A stretch of 64,000 nt of DNA from Siphonobacter sp. BAB-5405 (GTDB taxonomy: Bacteria > Bacteroidota > Bacteroidia > Cytophagales > Spirosomataceae): positions 38,041 through 102,040 of the forward strand of contig NZ_NJAG01000019.1 in assembly GCF_002872335.1 (NCBI RefSeq), read 5' to 3'. The notes under the pieces were generated by a model. The model was not told the DNA's origin. It saw only the letters and a program-made list of their open reading frames with translations, and searched no databases. Below are positions 33,948 through 42,190 of the stretch, piece by piece. A program made the translations under genes and the position numbers. Each line of letters starts with the position of its first letter. The stretch's first letter is position 1.

Positions 33948-35206
33948 TACTCCTCCCCTCCTTCGATATGCATGGCCGGAAGTTCCCGCAGGTACCATTC
34001 TGGAACGTCACCCGAAATGATTCCTAAATGCCCCTCTTCCGCGAAAGAGTCAAAGCCCGGGAAGTTCTTCGTATCGAGAATATCCTTGAGGGTTTGCAGG
34101 GCCATACGGTAGCGATAGTGTCCAGCGGCCAGTACCTCTTCCGGGTAGTAGACAACGATGGGCAGGTACGGCGGGCAGGTTTGCAGGGCGATACAGAAAA
34201 CCCCAGTGAACTTCCGGCCCGTTACGTTCTGCATAACGTCCAGATACATTGCCTCAGCCATGGGGTAGTCGAACTTGGCGGCATCGTAGAGAAACTTCTT
34301 AACCGACTCAGCCGACGTGGTTTTCAGCGAAATCACTACGTTAGCCCCGATGTTCTCTTCCAGATTGAACGCATCCGGACGAACCTTCACCTGAATTCCT
34401 GTCTCGGGATCCGTCCCGTAAAAAGAGGTTTCGTACATGGCCCCTTTCATCAAAGCGGGAAGAATACCGCCGCCGTAGGTTTCGTAGTGGCGACGAATGA
34501 GGCGGGCCTTCAGAAAAGAATCGTTATCAACTGAAATTTTACCAGCCCGTTTCTTCAGCTCCTCGATGTACGCCTTCTTTCCGTCGATCTTTTTGGTAGA
34601 AAGGCCCATACGCTTCAATGACTTGCGAGCGTAAGAAACGAGCGGCTTACCCTTCGCTTTACCCACTTTGCGGGTTTGCTCTTCCCAGAACGTGATCATT
34701 TTGTCGCAACCCTCGATAGAACTCATCGAGGCTTTCGGCTCGACTACCAGCTGATCAAACTTATCTGGCTCCAGAAAGGCTTGATGAATGAAGGTGCCGA
34801 GGTCAAACGCCTTTTTCTCGGGCCGCGTCACGGGCTCATTAAGATAGCACCAGTAGTGTAGCGGCGTTTTCATCACCTGTTTCAGTGCCGAACTAGAGGT
34901 GGAGGGAGTAGCCAGGTACGTTTCCATCGGGTCAGCAATGGCCCGGCCATTCATGCAGAGGTTCGCCGGGTCCAGAACCAGCGGCTTTTTATTCGCAGTA
35001 GTTTTTAAGCCAATAATAAAATCGGTAAGGTCGGTAAACTCACCAGCCGCCATGCGGTACGGGTTGAGTTCCTTGTCAGACAGATCGGCCGTAGCCAGAT
35101 TATTGAGGATATCGGAGAAATCAGGAGAAGCATTCATCAGAGTAGAAAATAAAGGCCCCGACTCAATCCAGCGGGCAAAGCCTGCCGAATGAGATAAATC
35201 CTCCAT
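33947..35206 (-). CDS. RecE-like PD-(D/E)XK exonuclease
   Basis: About 419 residues from the ATG at 35,206 (an upstream ATG at 35,248 adds 14 residues and overlaps the previous gene). The C-terminal half has GTFIHQAFLEPDKFDQLVV, then VRPDAF and VVISLKTT, the D-x(n)-xK pattern of PDDEXK phage exonuclease VIII. It would generate single-stranded DNA for recombination. The gene upstream may be a partner. Confidence 0.75.
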   Translation of the reverse strand: MEDLSHSAGFARWIESGPLFSTLMNASPDFSDILNNLATADLSDKELNPYRMAAGEFTDLTDFIIGLKTTANKKPLVLDPANLCMNGRAIADPMETYLATPSTSSSALKQVMKTPLHYWCYLNEPVTRPEKKAFDLGTFIHQAFLEPDKFDQLVVEPKASMSSIEGCDKMITFWEEQTRKVGKAKGKPLVSYARKSLKRMGLSTKKIDGKKAYIEELKKRAGKISVDNDSFLKARLIRRHYETYGGGILPALMKGAMYETSFYGTDPETGIQVKVRPDAFNLEENIGANVVISLKTTSAESVKKFLYDAAKFDYPMAEAMYLDVMQNVTGRKFTGVFCIALQTCPPYLPIVVYYPEEVLAAGHYRYRMALQTLKDILDTKNFPGFDSFAEEGHLGIISGDVPEWYLRELPAMHIEGGEE

Positions 35207-35228
35207 GATTGAGTCGGGACTGAATGGC

Positions 35229-35732
35229 TTAGTTATGAAGATGAACAATCAGCGGCTTGATTGACCAAATGTCAGAGAGGTTCGAATTCGTCTTATTACG
35301 ACGTTTGCCGAGGTACTTAATTTCGAGCGGCGTTCCCTGTTTTACAAGGCCATTATTGATGGCGTTTTCCAAAGCGGCAACCAGACGCTTTGAACCATTG
35401 CGAACCTGTTTCGCACCATCGGCAGTGGGTTCAATAAAGTGTACACAGGGTAGCGGCAGGACATTACCGGGATTTTGCTGATCAGGCACGTAATCAACTT
35501 CCTGTTTAAGAAAAACTACCCGTTTGGTTTCACCCTCTTTTTCTGGCGTCCAGTATTCTGAACTCAAATCGAAAGGAAGGGCCGTATGGCCATCCAGATC
35601 AGGAACCTCACCACCGAGCAAATCAATGGCCGGAATGGACATTCCCAAGCTATTGCTCACCGGAGCCAGCCCCGTTTCGGTTTCAACCGTTTCTACTTCT
35701 GCGATACCATCGTTTACTGATTCAGTTTTCAT
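35229..35732 (-). CDS. Phage recombination-region protein, unknown
   Basis: 167 residues. Low-complexity acidic N-terminus (ETVETETG), then LSSEYWTPEKEGETKRVVF and a strand-rich C-terminus. It is the partner candidate of the RecE-like nuclease by position, such as a single-strand binding protein, but no motif decides it. The leader repeat is 4 bases upstream of its start. Confidence 0.6.
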   Translation of the reverse strand: MKTESVNDGIAEVETVETETGLAPVSNSLGMSIPAIDLLGGEVPDLDGHTALPFDLSSEYWTPEKEGETKRVVFLKQEVDYVPDQQNPGNVLPLPCVHFIEPTADGAKQVRNGSKRLVAALENAINNGLVKQGTPLEIKYLGKRRNKTNSNLSDIWSIKPLIVHLHN

Positions 35733-35736
35733 CGTG

Positions 35737-35755
35737 TTATGTATTAATTGATTAA
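35737..35755 (-). repeat. Leader repeat, copy B
   Basis: Identical to copy A (19 bases), 4 bases upstream of the start of the 167-residue gene. Confidence 0.7.
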
Positions 35756-35775
35756 GAAAAAAAGCGAAAGAAGTT

Positions 35776-35922
35776 TTACCGAATTCGGCGTTTTTGCCGA
35801 TGTACGTTTTTCAGAAATTCATCAAATCCGGGAGGATCGTTGGGCCGTTTTGGTACCGAAAACCAGAAGTAAAGCGATGCTCCTATAAGCCCTGCGATAG
35901 CTAAAATTTGAACTAGTTCCAT
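35776..35922 (-). CDS. Tiny membrane peptide, 48 residues
   Basis: ATG at 35,922 overlapping the previous gene by 10 bases. One hydrophobic helix (LVQILAIAGLIGASLYFWF) then Pro-rich and basic tail ending in RQKRRIR. No family recognised. Confidence 0.55.
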   Translation of the reverse strand: MELVQILAIAGLIGASLYFWFSVPKRPNDPPGFDEFLKNVHRQKRRIR

Positions 35923-36320
35923 CGGTGGAAGTCGTTGTGAGCTTGCAGGTTCTTCCAGTCGTTTTCAATGCCTTTGATAGCCTTAGCCACTTTATCTTCC
36001 AGATTGTTGTAGCAATTTTCCAACTGAGCTGAAGCACTTACGACCAGCTCGAACATATCCGAAGGGTCTTCGGTGGCATTTTGGGCGGTGACAAAGATTT
36101 TAATCCAGTCCACTTCGGTTTGCTGCGGATGATTTTCGTCAGTCAGGTACACGAAAATCGTTACGTCAGCCCGGCATAGTTTTTCATCGAGATCAGTAGA
36201 GAAGCCACCCACCTCAGCGGTAATTCCTTTTTCCTGCCAGTATTCCCGAAGTCCCTCAGCCCAAGCCTGGGGGGAAACCTGCAAACTATTCAGCAGTTTG
36301 GTTCTTACAGTAGAGTTCAT
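35913..36320 (-). CDS. Phage early protein, unknown
   Basis: 135 residues, helical, acidic. It begins MNSTVRTKLLNSLQVSPQAW. Not recognised. A partial copy of the leader repeat (36,335-36,348) lies 15 bases upstream. Confidence 0.6.
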   Translation of the reverse strand: MNSTVRTKLLNSLQVSPQAWAEGLREYWQEKGITAEVGGFSTDLDEKLCRADVTIFVYLTDENHPQQTEVDWIKIFVTAQNATEDPSDMFELVVSASAQLENCYNNLEDKVAKAIKGIENDWKNLQAHNDFHRWN

Positions 36321-36334
36321 ACATTTGTGTATTA

Positions 36335-36348
36335 GTATTAATTGATTA
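36335..36348 (-). repeat. Leader repeat, partial copy C
   Basis: TAATCAATTAATAC on the minus strand, 14 bases identical to copies A and B; it overlaps the stop of the helix-turn-helix gene. Confidence 0.55.
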
Positions 36349-36684
36349 TTTTCCCGAAACCCGCTGGCTCCTGGTAAGCGGGTTTTTTATTGGCTCACCA
36401 CCACGGAGGTAGGCTTGTAATTGCTCCAGCGTATAGCGAATCGCACCGCCGTTCTGTATCCCCTCTAGCTCCCCACTTTTACGAAGCGTATTGATGGCTC
36501 TTGCGTTGGGCTTACCATCATGGGTAAAAAAACGCAGGTATTCCGCCGCCTCTTCTGCCGTGAAGACTTTTTGCTGAGGGCTATCAGGAAATGTTGATTT
36601 GTACTCCCTGATTGCTTCATGGGCCGCCAGCTTGAGCATATCCTGTAACTCATGCGGCTGTAGGACAATGATCTGCGTGTTCAT
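36346..36684 (-). CDS. Helix-turn-helix DNA-binding protein (excisionase-like)
   Basis: 112 residues from the ATG at 36,684. The C-terminal half has FTAEEAAEYLRFF and IRYTLEQLQAYL, the winged helix-turn-helix of MerR/excisionase-like phage regulators. It starts right after the Cro-like gene and is likely under the same repressor. Excisionase versus transcription factor cannot be told apart here. Confidence 0.65.
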   Translation of the reverse strand: MNTQIIVLQPHELQDMLKLAAHEAIREYKSTFPDSPQQKVFTAEEAAEYLRFFTHDGKPNARAINTLRKSGELEGIQNGGAIRYTLEQLQAYLRGGEPIKNPLTRSQRVSGK

Positions 36685-36688
36685 ACAT

Positions 36689-36928
36689 TCAGGCGTTAAG
36701 AATGGAATCAATTCGCTGTTGGTGAGCCATTTCCGCTTTGCGGTGACGATCCACCAACACTTCAATACTATCAAGCAACCGTTGTTCCTGTTTCAGCGAC
36801 ATCGGCTTACTGCCCCCCAAGACAGAATTGATGTAAGCGGGCGAAGTGGACATTATTTCCGCTAGCTTATTCTGGCCGCCGCAACTCTCTACCTTCAATT
36901 TCAGAGCAGTAAGACTTTTCTGATCCAT
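36689..36928 (-). CDS. Cro-like (YdaS-type) repressor
   Basis: 79 residues. A short helix-turn-helix (NKLAEIMSTSPAYINSVLGG) with SKPMSLKQEQRLL after it, as in Cro/YdaS regulators. It is transcribed divergently from the S24 repressor gene, the classic switch arrangement. A copy of the 13-base operator (36,848-36,860) lies inside its own coding sequence. Confidence 0.75.
   Translation of the reverse strand: MDQKSLTALKLKVESCGGQNKLAEIMSTSPAYINSVLGGSKPMSLKQEQRLLDSIEVLVDRHRKAEMAHQQRIDSILNA
36848..36860 (-). promoter_or_regulatory. Repressor-type operator inside cro-like gene
   Basis: GGACATTATTTCC, identical to the copies at 17,420 and 37,728. Confidence 0.55.
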
Positions 36929-36986
36929 GATTTTCGTTACTTTAGCAGTTAATTAAACCGTTCATCTATTTGTTAATTCAAAGGTT

Positions 36987-37030
36987 GGAATTTATTTCCA
37001 AATCGCAAAGCATTTAAGGAAATTATTTCC
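36987..37030. promoter_or_regulatory. Operator region of the lysogeny switch
   Basis: Two dyads between the divergent cro-like and repressor genes: GGAATTTATTTCC (36,987-36,999, inside TTGGAA/TTCCAA arms) and GGAAATTATTTCC (37,018-37,030). For the minus strand, TTG at 37,009-37,007 and AACCTTTG 19 bases later (36,987-36,980) form a near-consensus promoter covering the first dyad. Confidence 0.65.
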
Positions 37031-37048
37031 AATTTTTTTCCCCGAATT

Positions 37049-37714
37049 ATGAATCCATTCGAAAAAACAGGCAAGAGAATTGAAGAGGCACGATTAAAAA
37101 TGGGTCTTAATAAAGTCCAGTTTTCAACGGTATCCGGCATAGATAACTCACTACTAGGCAAATACGAAAGAGGGGCAAAAGAACCGTCTAAGAATGATTT
37201 GAAGAAAATAGCGGCTGTCACTGGCCTGCCGATGGCTCATTTCCTTGAAGAATCGGAAATAAATTCCAATAACGGAATCTCTCATGCTACGCCTACCCAG
37301 GTTGCTGCTCAGTTCGGTCCAGGCTACGTGCCCTATTATGATATTGAAGCGACGATGGGGAAAGTTGAGATGTTCGAAGATTTTCCGGAGGTACCCACAG
37401 GCTACATCTATGCTCCAGAGTTCACCGGCTGCAAAGCATTGCGGGCCTGGGGAGATAGCATGTACACCCGCATCATGCCAGGTGCCGTGCTCTTTCTATA
37501 TTATATGGAAAGTAAAAAGTACATCGACTACGGGCAGATCTATCTGATCGTAGCAGATGGGCTACGGATGGTGAAGTATATTCAGAAGAACGATAATAAC
37601 GAACTGGTTACTTTGGTATCTGAAAACAAAACCTACCCTCCTTTCGAGATTGAGAAAAAAGACATTCAGCATCTTTTTCTTGTGAAAGGCTACTGGAACC
37701 AGCTCACAAACTAG
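37049..37714 (+). CDS. Phage repressor (XRE helix-turn-helix with S24 domain)
   Basis: 221 residues. N-terminal HTH (about 8-62, LNKVQFSTVSGIDNSLLGKY) and C-terminal LexA-like S24 peptidase domain: the catalytic Ser is S137 in WGDSMYTR and the Lys is K176 in LRMVKYIQK. No canonical Ala-Gly cleavage pair is visible in the linker, so SOS self-cleavage is uncertain. It faces the Cro-like gene across operator dyads. The single plus-strand early gene keeps lysogeny. Confidence 0.9.
   Translation: MNPFEKTGKRIEEARLKMGLNKVQFSTVSGIDNSLLGKYERGAKEPSKNDLKKIAAVTGLPMAHFLEESEINSNNGISHATPTQVAAQFGPGYVPYYDIEATMGKVEMFEDFPEVPTGYIYAPEFTGCKALRAWGDSMYTRIMPGAVLFLYYMESKKYIDYGQIYLIVADGLRMVKYIQKNDNNELVTLVSENKTYPPFEIEKKDIQHLFLVKGYWNQLTN
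37255..37267 (+). promoter_or_regulatory. Operator-like dyad inside repressor gene
   Basis: GGAAATAAATTCC, the reverse complement of the 36,987 site, in the linker-coding region. It could bind the repressor or be chance. Confidence 0.35.
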
Positions 37715-37725
37715 CATCAATAAAA

Positions 37726-37760
37726 TTGGACATTATTTCCATATTAGAAATAATGTCCAA
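37726..37760 (+). promoter_or_regulatory. Perfect palindromic operator before the 37,774 gene
   Basis: 14-base arms TTGGACATTATTTC and GAAATAATGTCCAA separated by 7 bases, each carrying the 13-base operator dyad (12 of 13 in the right arm). It lies 13 bases upstream of the ATG at 37,774, so the repressor probably controls that gene. Confidence 0.65.
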
Positions 37761-37773
37761 AAATTCCGCCTCT

Positions 37774-38199
37774 ATGATAAGACTATTTACCTTACTTACG
37801 TGTATTGTTCTTTTTAGCTTCAGAGGTCCTGAGCCAGAAAAAGGATCTAATACGATTTCAGTAGCAACCTCCTTATCCGAGGAGGATAATTATAAAGCAG
37901 CCGGCAGGTACCTACAGGGACACGGCTACGAGCTTGCCAAAACGGAGAAAGATTTCGGCATCATCGAAACGAAGGGTAAGCAGATCAAAACCGGATCGTT
38001 CCCCTACTTCCTTTCCATCCATGTTACAGTCGTAAAAAATGTGGTTCAGTTCGTGGGATACGGCTGGGGTAGTGATCCACGTATGGCCGGTAAGGTAAGC
38101 AAGAGCAAACGAGCCCCAGAATTTTTTGAAGCATTGAACCAGGCGGCAACAGAGTTTAGCCAGGCGGCTCAGGGAGAAGTGTCTTATTCGACGAAGTAA
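37774..38199 (+). CDS. Exported protein, last phage-like gene
   Basis: 141 residues from the ATG at 37,774, chosen because the palindromic operator ends just upstream. The first 18 residues form a signal sequence (LFTLLTCIVLFSF), then a basic Ser/Thr-rich soluble domain. No lipobox. Its placement beyond the repressor and own operator suggests a moron-type cargo gene. No family recognised. Confidence 0.6.
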   Translation: MIRLFTLLTCIVLFSFRGPEPEKGSNTISVATSLSEEDNYKAAGRYLQGHGYELAKTEKDFGIIETKGKQIKTGSFPYFLSIHVTVVKNVVQFVGYGWGSDPRMAGKVSKSKRAPEFFEALNQAATEFSQAAQGEVSYSTK

Positions 38200-38281
38200 A
38201 GTAAAGAGGGCATTTTTTAGGAATGTTTCTGCAATGTTACAATAAGCCCTTACATATGCCTATATAAAGTTCTAATTATTA

Positions 38282-39982
38282 ATGGTTTACAGATCAGGTT
38301 GCCTTTCCACTCTGCAAAAAGTGCCGTTATTTTGTTGCATTGAACCTAAATCTATCGGCTTGAAATCCATTTACGTTATTCGTCTGATTGCCTTTTGGGC
38401 CCTGCTGACTAGCTGCGTTCATTCCGCTTTTTCCCAGAACTGTCCGGCTCCCGCCTTTCAGCCTTCCACGCAAAATGGAGTTATCAACTGGCAGCAATTC
38501 CCGGATTTCACCTTGCCTTTCACGCTGATTTATAGTGGACCGCGGTTAAACGATACCCAACAAACGCCCCTGCGTAAGGGGTTTACGCACCTGGCGGCTT
38601 TTACCGGAGCGGACGGCAATCTGCCCAGGGCCAATCGGGCTTTGTTGTGGTACGGAACCGCTACGGGGATTGGGCAACCCTGGGATGTACTCGAATCGCC
38701 CTGGGCCAATGACCTCAACCGATACCGCGATAAATGGGCCACCGAGATGCGAGCCTTTGCCAATTTGTTTAACGACTCGCGGGGGAAAGCTTTTCCGGAA
38801 GCAGACATTCTCATGGCTGATATTGAGCGGCATTACAATACGAATGATAGTATACTGAGTCTTAAACGTCGCAAGCTGGTTCCGCCTCCGTATAGTCAAC
38901 TCAACGATGCGGCCTTTCTGACGCGGTACCAACGAGATATGCAGAATTTGTACGCGGCTCCCCTGAACTACCTCCGGGAAAATGGCCTCAGTACTTCGAC
39001 GAAACTTACCGCCTACGCCGATACGCCCATCCGAAATACGTTTCTGAATATTGACGGAAATAGCTGGCAGGACTGGACCAGCAACGTCGAACGCATCCAT
39101 TACCTGACCAAAGACACGTTGACCAATACGGTGGGTGGGTGGTTCTATAACCGGCAGGATTTCCTGCTGCCGTCAGCGTACTACCTCTACGAGTATCCGA
39201 ATCCGTACGCGGGAAATTATCTGGCGTATCTGCTTTTTCAGGTGGAAGCCAATAAAGCCTGGTCTTCGAAAGACATTATCCCCATTGTCTGGTTACGCTA
39301 CACGGGGAACTGGATCAACCAGCCCATCCGTCCGTGGATGGCCGAAGCTACCGCTATTTTTCCGTTTTTTGCCGGGGCAAAAGGCTTATGGCTTTGGGAA
39401 AGTCCGGGTAACTCAGGCGTAAATGAAAACCTGGCGAATTACGAATATTTCGTTCAGGGCCTGTACCGCATTTCCCAGTTCAAGGATTTTTTCACGGGCG
39501 GAATGGCCTACACCCCCAAATCCGCCCGCGATCACTTTGCGGATCAGGACCCCATCTGGCGGGGTATCATTAAAAACAATCAGATCCTGATTGCGGCTCA
39601 CAATCCCTACGCGGCAGAAAATGAGCCCACTACGATTACGGCAGAGGTTGGCAACTGGAAACAAACGCTCACCTTACGCGGTCGGGAAACGCTCCTGTGT
39701 ACGTATGATCTGCCCGAATCGGCATTGAGTCTGCTGGATTTTAAACCCACTCCCAATCCGGCTTCAAACCAACTTACGCTCGATATTTTCTCCTCCCAGA
39801 ATCGCAGCGTCCGCGTACAACTGGTGGCCTTGTCGGGTCAAACCGTACACGAGCAGTCGGTCAGCCTTGGGAGTGGTTCCACTACCCTATCACTTTCTGT
39901 ACAAAATCTGGCTCCTGGCATGTATTTAGTACGGCTCTGGGATGGAACGCATTCCGTTAGCAAGCGGATTATCGTCCGTTAA
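38282..39982 (+). CDS. T9SS-secreted protein, unknown catalytic domain
   Basis: Up to 566 residues. The C-terminal 75 residues form a type IX secretion sorting domain (PTPNPASNQLTLDIFS and ending LVRLWDGTHSVSKRIIVR), so it is exported to the surface. The signal peptide LIAFWALLTSC begins after a TTG at 38,360; the 26 preceding codons back to the ATG at 38,282 are unusual. The middle has a TIM-barrel-like feel with ADIERHY and LWESPGN, but no family is recognised. It is the first gene after the prophage. Confidence 0.8.
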   Translation: MVYRSGCLSTLQKVPLFCCIEPKSIGLKSIYVIRLIAFWALLTSCVHSAFSQNCPAPAFQPSTQNGVINWQQFPDFTLPFTLIYSGPRLNDTQQTPLRKGFTHLAAFTGADGNLPRANRALLWYGTATGIGQPWDVLESPWANDLNRYRDKWATEMRAFANLFNDSRGKAFPEADILMADIERHYNTNDSILSLKRRKLVPPPYSQLNDAAFLTRYQRDMQNLYAAPLNYLRENGLSTSTKLTAYADTPIRNTFLNIDGNSWQDWTSNVERIHYLTKDTLTNTVGGWFYNRQDFLLPSAYYLYEYPNPYAGNYLAYLLFQVEANKAWSSKDIIPIVWLRYTGNWINQPIRPWMAEATAIFPFFAGAKGLWLWESPGNSGVNENLANYEYFVQGLYRISQFKDFFTGGMAYTPKSARDHFADQDPIWRGIIKNNQILIAAHNPYAAENEPTTITAEVGNWKQTLTLRGRETLLCTYDLPESALSLLDFKPTPNPASNQLTLDIFSSQNRSVRVQLVALSGQTVHEQSVSLGSGSTTLSLSVQNLAPGMYLVRLWDGTHSVSKRIIVR

Positions 39983-40054
39983 TTTCCGAGGAATCGTCAG
40001 CGGAACGCTGTCACTTCTCGATTTTTCATACGCTTTCATCTACCTTCTATTGCC

Positions 40055-42088
40055 ATGAATCGCCTTGTCCACGAAAGTTCTCCCTACCTCCGCCAGCACG
40101 CCCATAACCCCGTCGATTGGTATCCCTGGGGGGAAGACGCCCTGCGAAAAGCCCGTGAAGAAGATAAACCCATCCTGGTCTCGATTGGCTACTCGGCCTG
40201 CCACTGGTGCCACGTCATGGAGCGGGAATCCTTCGAGCAGGAGAGCGTAGCCCGGCTTATGAACGAACATTTTGTTTGTATCAAAGTAGACCGGGAGGAA
40301 CGCCCGGACGTGGACGCCATTTACATGGACGCAGTACAGGCCATGGGGATTCGGGGCGGCTGGCCGCTCAATGTGTTTCTCATGCCGGACGCCAAGCCTT
40401 TTTACGGCGGAACGTACTTTCCGGCCCGTAACTGGATGAGCATCTGCCAGCAAATTGGGGAAGCATTCCAGACGCAGCGTCAAGCTCTCCAGGATTCAGC
40501 GGAAGGATTTACCAAGAACATGCATTATTCGGAAACGGAAAAATACGGACTGCCCGTACCCACAGGTCTGCCCGTTGACTTCACCCCGGAAGAACTCAAA
40601 ACAACGTATACCAAACTGGCCGCTTCCTTTGACGTCGAACGCGGCGGTACAAAGGGAGCCCCCAAGTTTCCGATGCCCGTCATCTGGCTATTTGCCCTCC
40701 GGTATTTCCAGCAGACGTACGAACCGGAAACCATACAAGCCGTACGCCATACGCTCGATCGCATGGCCCTGGGCGGCATTTACGATCAGATTGGCGGCGG
40801 ATTTGCCCGGTACTCCACGGATGGCGAATGGTTTCTGCCCCACTTCGAGAAAATGTTATACGACAACGCCCAGCTCATGAGCCTGTATTCGGAAGCCTGG
40901 CTGGCGACGAAGGAGCCGTTGTACAAACGGGTCGTGTACCAAACCGTCGAGTGGCTTCAGCGGGAAATGACTCATCCCGAGGGTGGTTTCTATTCGGCAC
41001 TGGATGCGGACAGCGAAGGAGAAGAAGGCAAGTTTTATACCTGGACGAAAACGGAGATTCTGGAAATTCTGGGGCCGGTCTGGGGTGAACTGGTATGTGA
41101 CTATTTTCAGGTGACCGGAGAAGGCAACTACCACGAAGAGTCGAGTGGACACGCTACGGGCAAGAATATTCTCTTTCCCCAGCGTACGCTCGAATCCTTT
41201 GAGCAGAAGCACGAATTGATTTCCGGACAAATGGATGGACTTTTCGAGAAGTTACAGCAGATTCGTGATTCCCGTATTCACCCAGGACTTGATGATAAGA
41301 TTCTGACTTCCTGGAATGGTTTGATGCTGAAAGGACTCGTCGATGCGTACCGGACCTTTGGCAAAGGGGAATTTCTGGCTCTGGCTTTACAGAATGCTCA
41401 GTTCATCAAAGATCGTCTGCTGCAGGACGGACAGCTTTTTCATTCCTACAAAGAAGGTCAGGCCCGCATTCCGGGTTTTCTGGAAGATTACGCCGCCGTA
41501 GCGGATGCCTTTACCCATTTATACCAGGCCACCTTTGATGAAAGCTGGTTACGACTAGCCGAACAACTGGCTGATTATGCCATTTCGCATTTCTGGGACG
41601 AAGCCGACGGTCTGTTTTTCTTTACCGATCGTACCGTTTCAGATGCGTTGATTGCTCGTAAGAAGGAGTTGTTCGACAACGTCATTCCTTCCTCCAACAG
41701 TATCATGGCGACGGCTTTGTACACGCTCAGTCTGCTGCTCGATCGGCCCGATTTTGGCGAGCGTTCCCATCAAATGCTGCAAAAAGTTAAGGGCCTGTTA
41801 GCGAGTAATCCGGAGTTTTTACCCCATTGGGCCAGTCTGGCGAGTTATCACAGTACCCCCACCGTTGAAATTGCGATTGTGGGTCCATTGGCACAGGAAT
41901 ACCGTCGGCAACTGGAATCGAAATACTTACCCAACAAGGTGCTTACGGGGGCTGAACAATCCGGTACCCTCCCACTGTTACTGCACCGCGATTCGACGGA
42001 GGGTCGAACCATGGTGTATGTCTGTTACAACCGAGCCTGTCAGCTTCCCGTGGATTCGGTAGCGGCGGCCTGGGAGCTGGTGGGATAG
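40055..42088 (+). CDS. Thioredoxin-domain protein of the YyaL/SPATA20 type
   Basis: 677 residues. N-terminal DUF255 thioredoxin-like domain with SACHWCHVM (CHWC, C49/C52) and [11 protein letters not shown], then a glycoside-hydrolase-like six-hairpin helical domain (about 200-660). The name-giving family members are YyaL and the spermatogenesis-associated protein 20; biochemical role unclear, perhaps redox or carbohydrate related. Isolated gene with a strong bidirectional terminator after it. Confidence 0.9.
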   Translation: MNRLVHESSPYLRQHAHNPVDWYPWGEDALRKAREEDKPILVSIGYSACHWCHVMERESFEQESVARLMNEHFVCIKVDREERPDVDAIYMDAVQAMGIRGGWPLNVFLMPDAKPFYGGTYFPARNWMSICQQIGEAFQTQRQALQDSAEGFTKNMHYSETEKYGLPVPTGLPVDFTPEELKTTYTKLAASFDVERGGTKGAPKFPMPVIWLFALRYFQQTYEPETIQAVRHTLDRMALGGIYDQIGGGFARYSTDGEWFLPHFEKMLYDNAQLMSLYSEAWLATKEPLYKRVVYQTVEWLQREMTHPEGGFYSALDADSEGEEGKFYTWTKTEILEILGPVWGELVCDYFQVTGEGNYHEESSGHATGKNILFPQRTLESFEQKHELISGQMDGLFEKLQQIRDSRIHPGLDDKILTSWNGLMLKGLVDAYRTFGKGEFLALALQNAQFIKDRLLQDGQLFHSYKEGQARIPGFLEDYAAVADAFTHLYQATFDESWLRLAEQLADYAISHFWDEADGLFFFTDRTVSDALIARKKELFDNVIPSSNSIMATALYTLSLLLDRPDFGERSHQMLQKVKGLLASNPEFLPHWASLASYHSTPTVEIAIVGPLAQEYRRQLESKYLPNKVLTGAEQSGTLPLLLHRDSTEGRTMVYVCYNRACQLPVDSVAAAWELVG

Positions 42089-42114
42089 CTGCTGGTTTTT
42101 AGTTGATAGAAACG

Positions 42115-42159
42115 AAAAGGTAGTAAAGACTTGATGGGATAGGTCTTTACTACCTTTTT
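42115..42159. terminator. Bidirectional terminator
   Basis: Perfect 16-base stem AAAAGGTAGTAAAGAC with a 12-base loop and A/T tails on both sides, between the convergent genes ending at 42,088 and 42,191. Confidence 0.85.
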
Positions 42160-42190
42160 ACAGGCAGCTTAGGTACTTTGAAGCCTTTCT

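Larger units (their letters stand above)
1..38199. mobile_element. Prophage, siphovirus-like, right-hand part
   Basis: Nearly every gene here is phage-like: terminases, portal, scaffold, capsid, tape measure, replication genes and a repressor, mostly in one minus-strand array with overlapping start and stop codons. A 1,210-residue tape measure without a visible sheath gene suggests a long non-contractile tail. The left end lies outside the window. The right end is placed after the last phage-like gene and before the T9SS gene at 38,282, but no attachment repeat could be identified. No integrase or lysis gene was recognised. Confidence 0.88.

Noticed and set aside
34028..34534. 168-codon plus-strand frame
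   Set aside because: Shadow of the RecE-like exonuclease gene on the other strand.
1..38199. CRISPR array or defence island within the prophage
   Set aside because: No regular spacer-repeat structure, no Cas or known defence domain; repeated sequences here are operators, iterons and the 19-base leader.
38546..39100. Minus-strand frames inside the T9SS gene
   Set aside because: Antisense shadow of a gene with signal peptide and T9SS domain.
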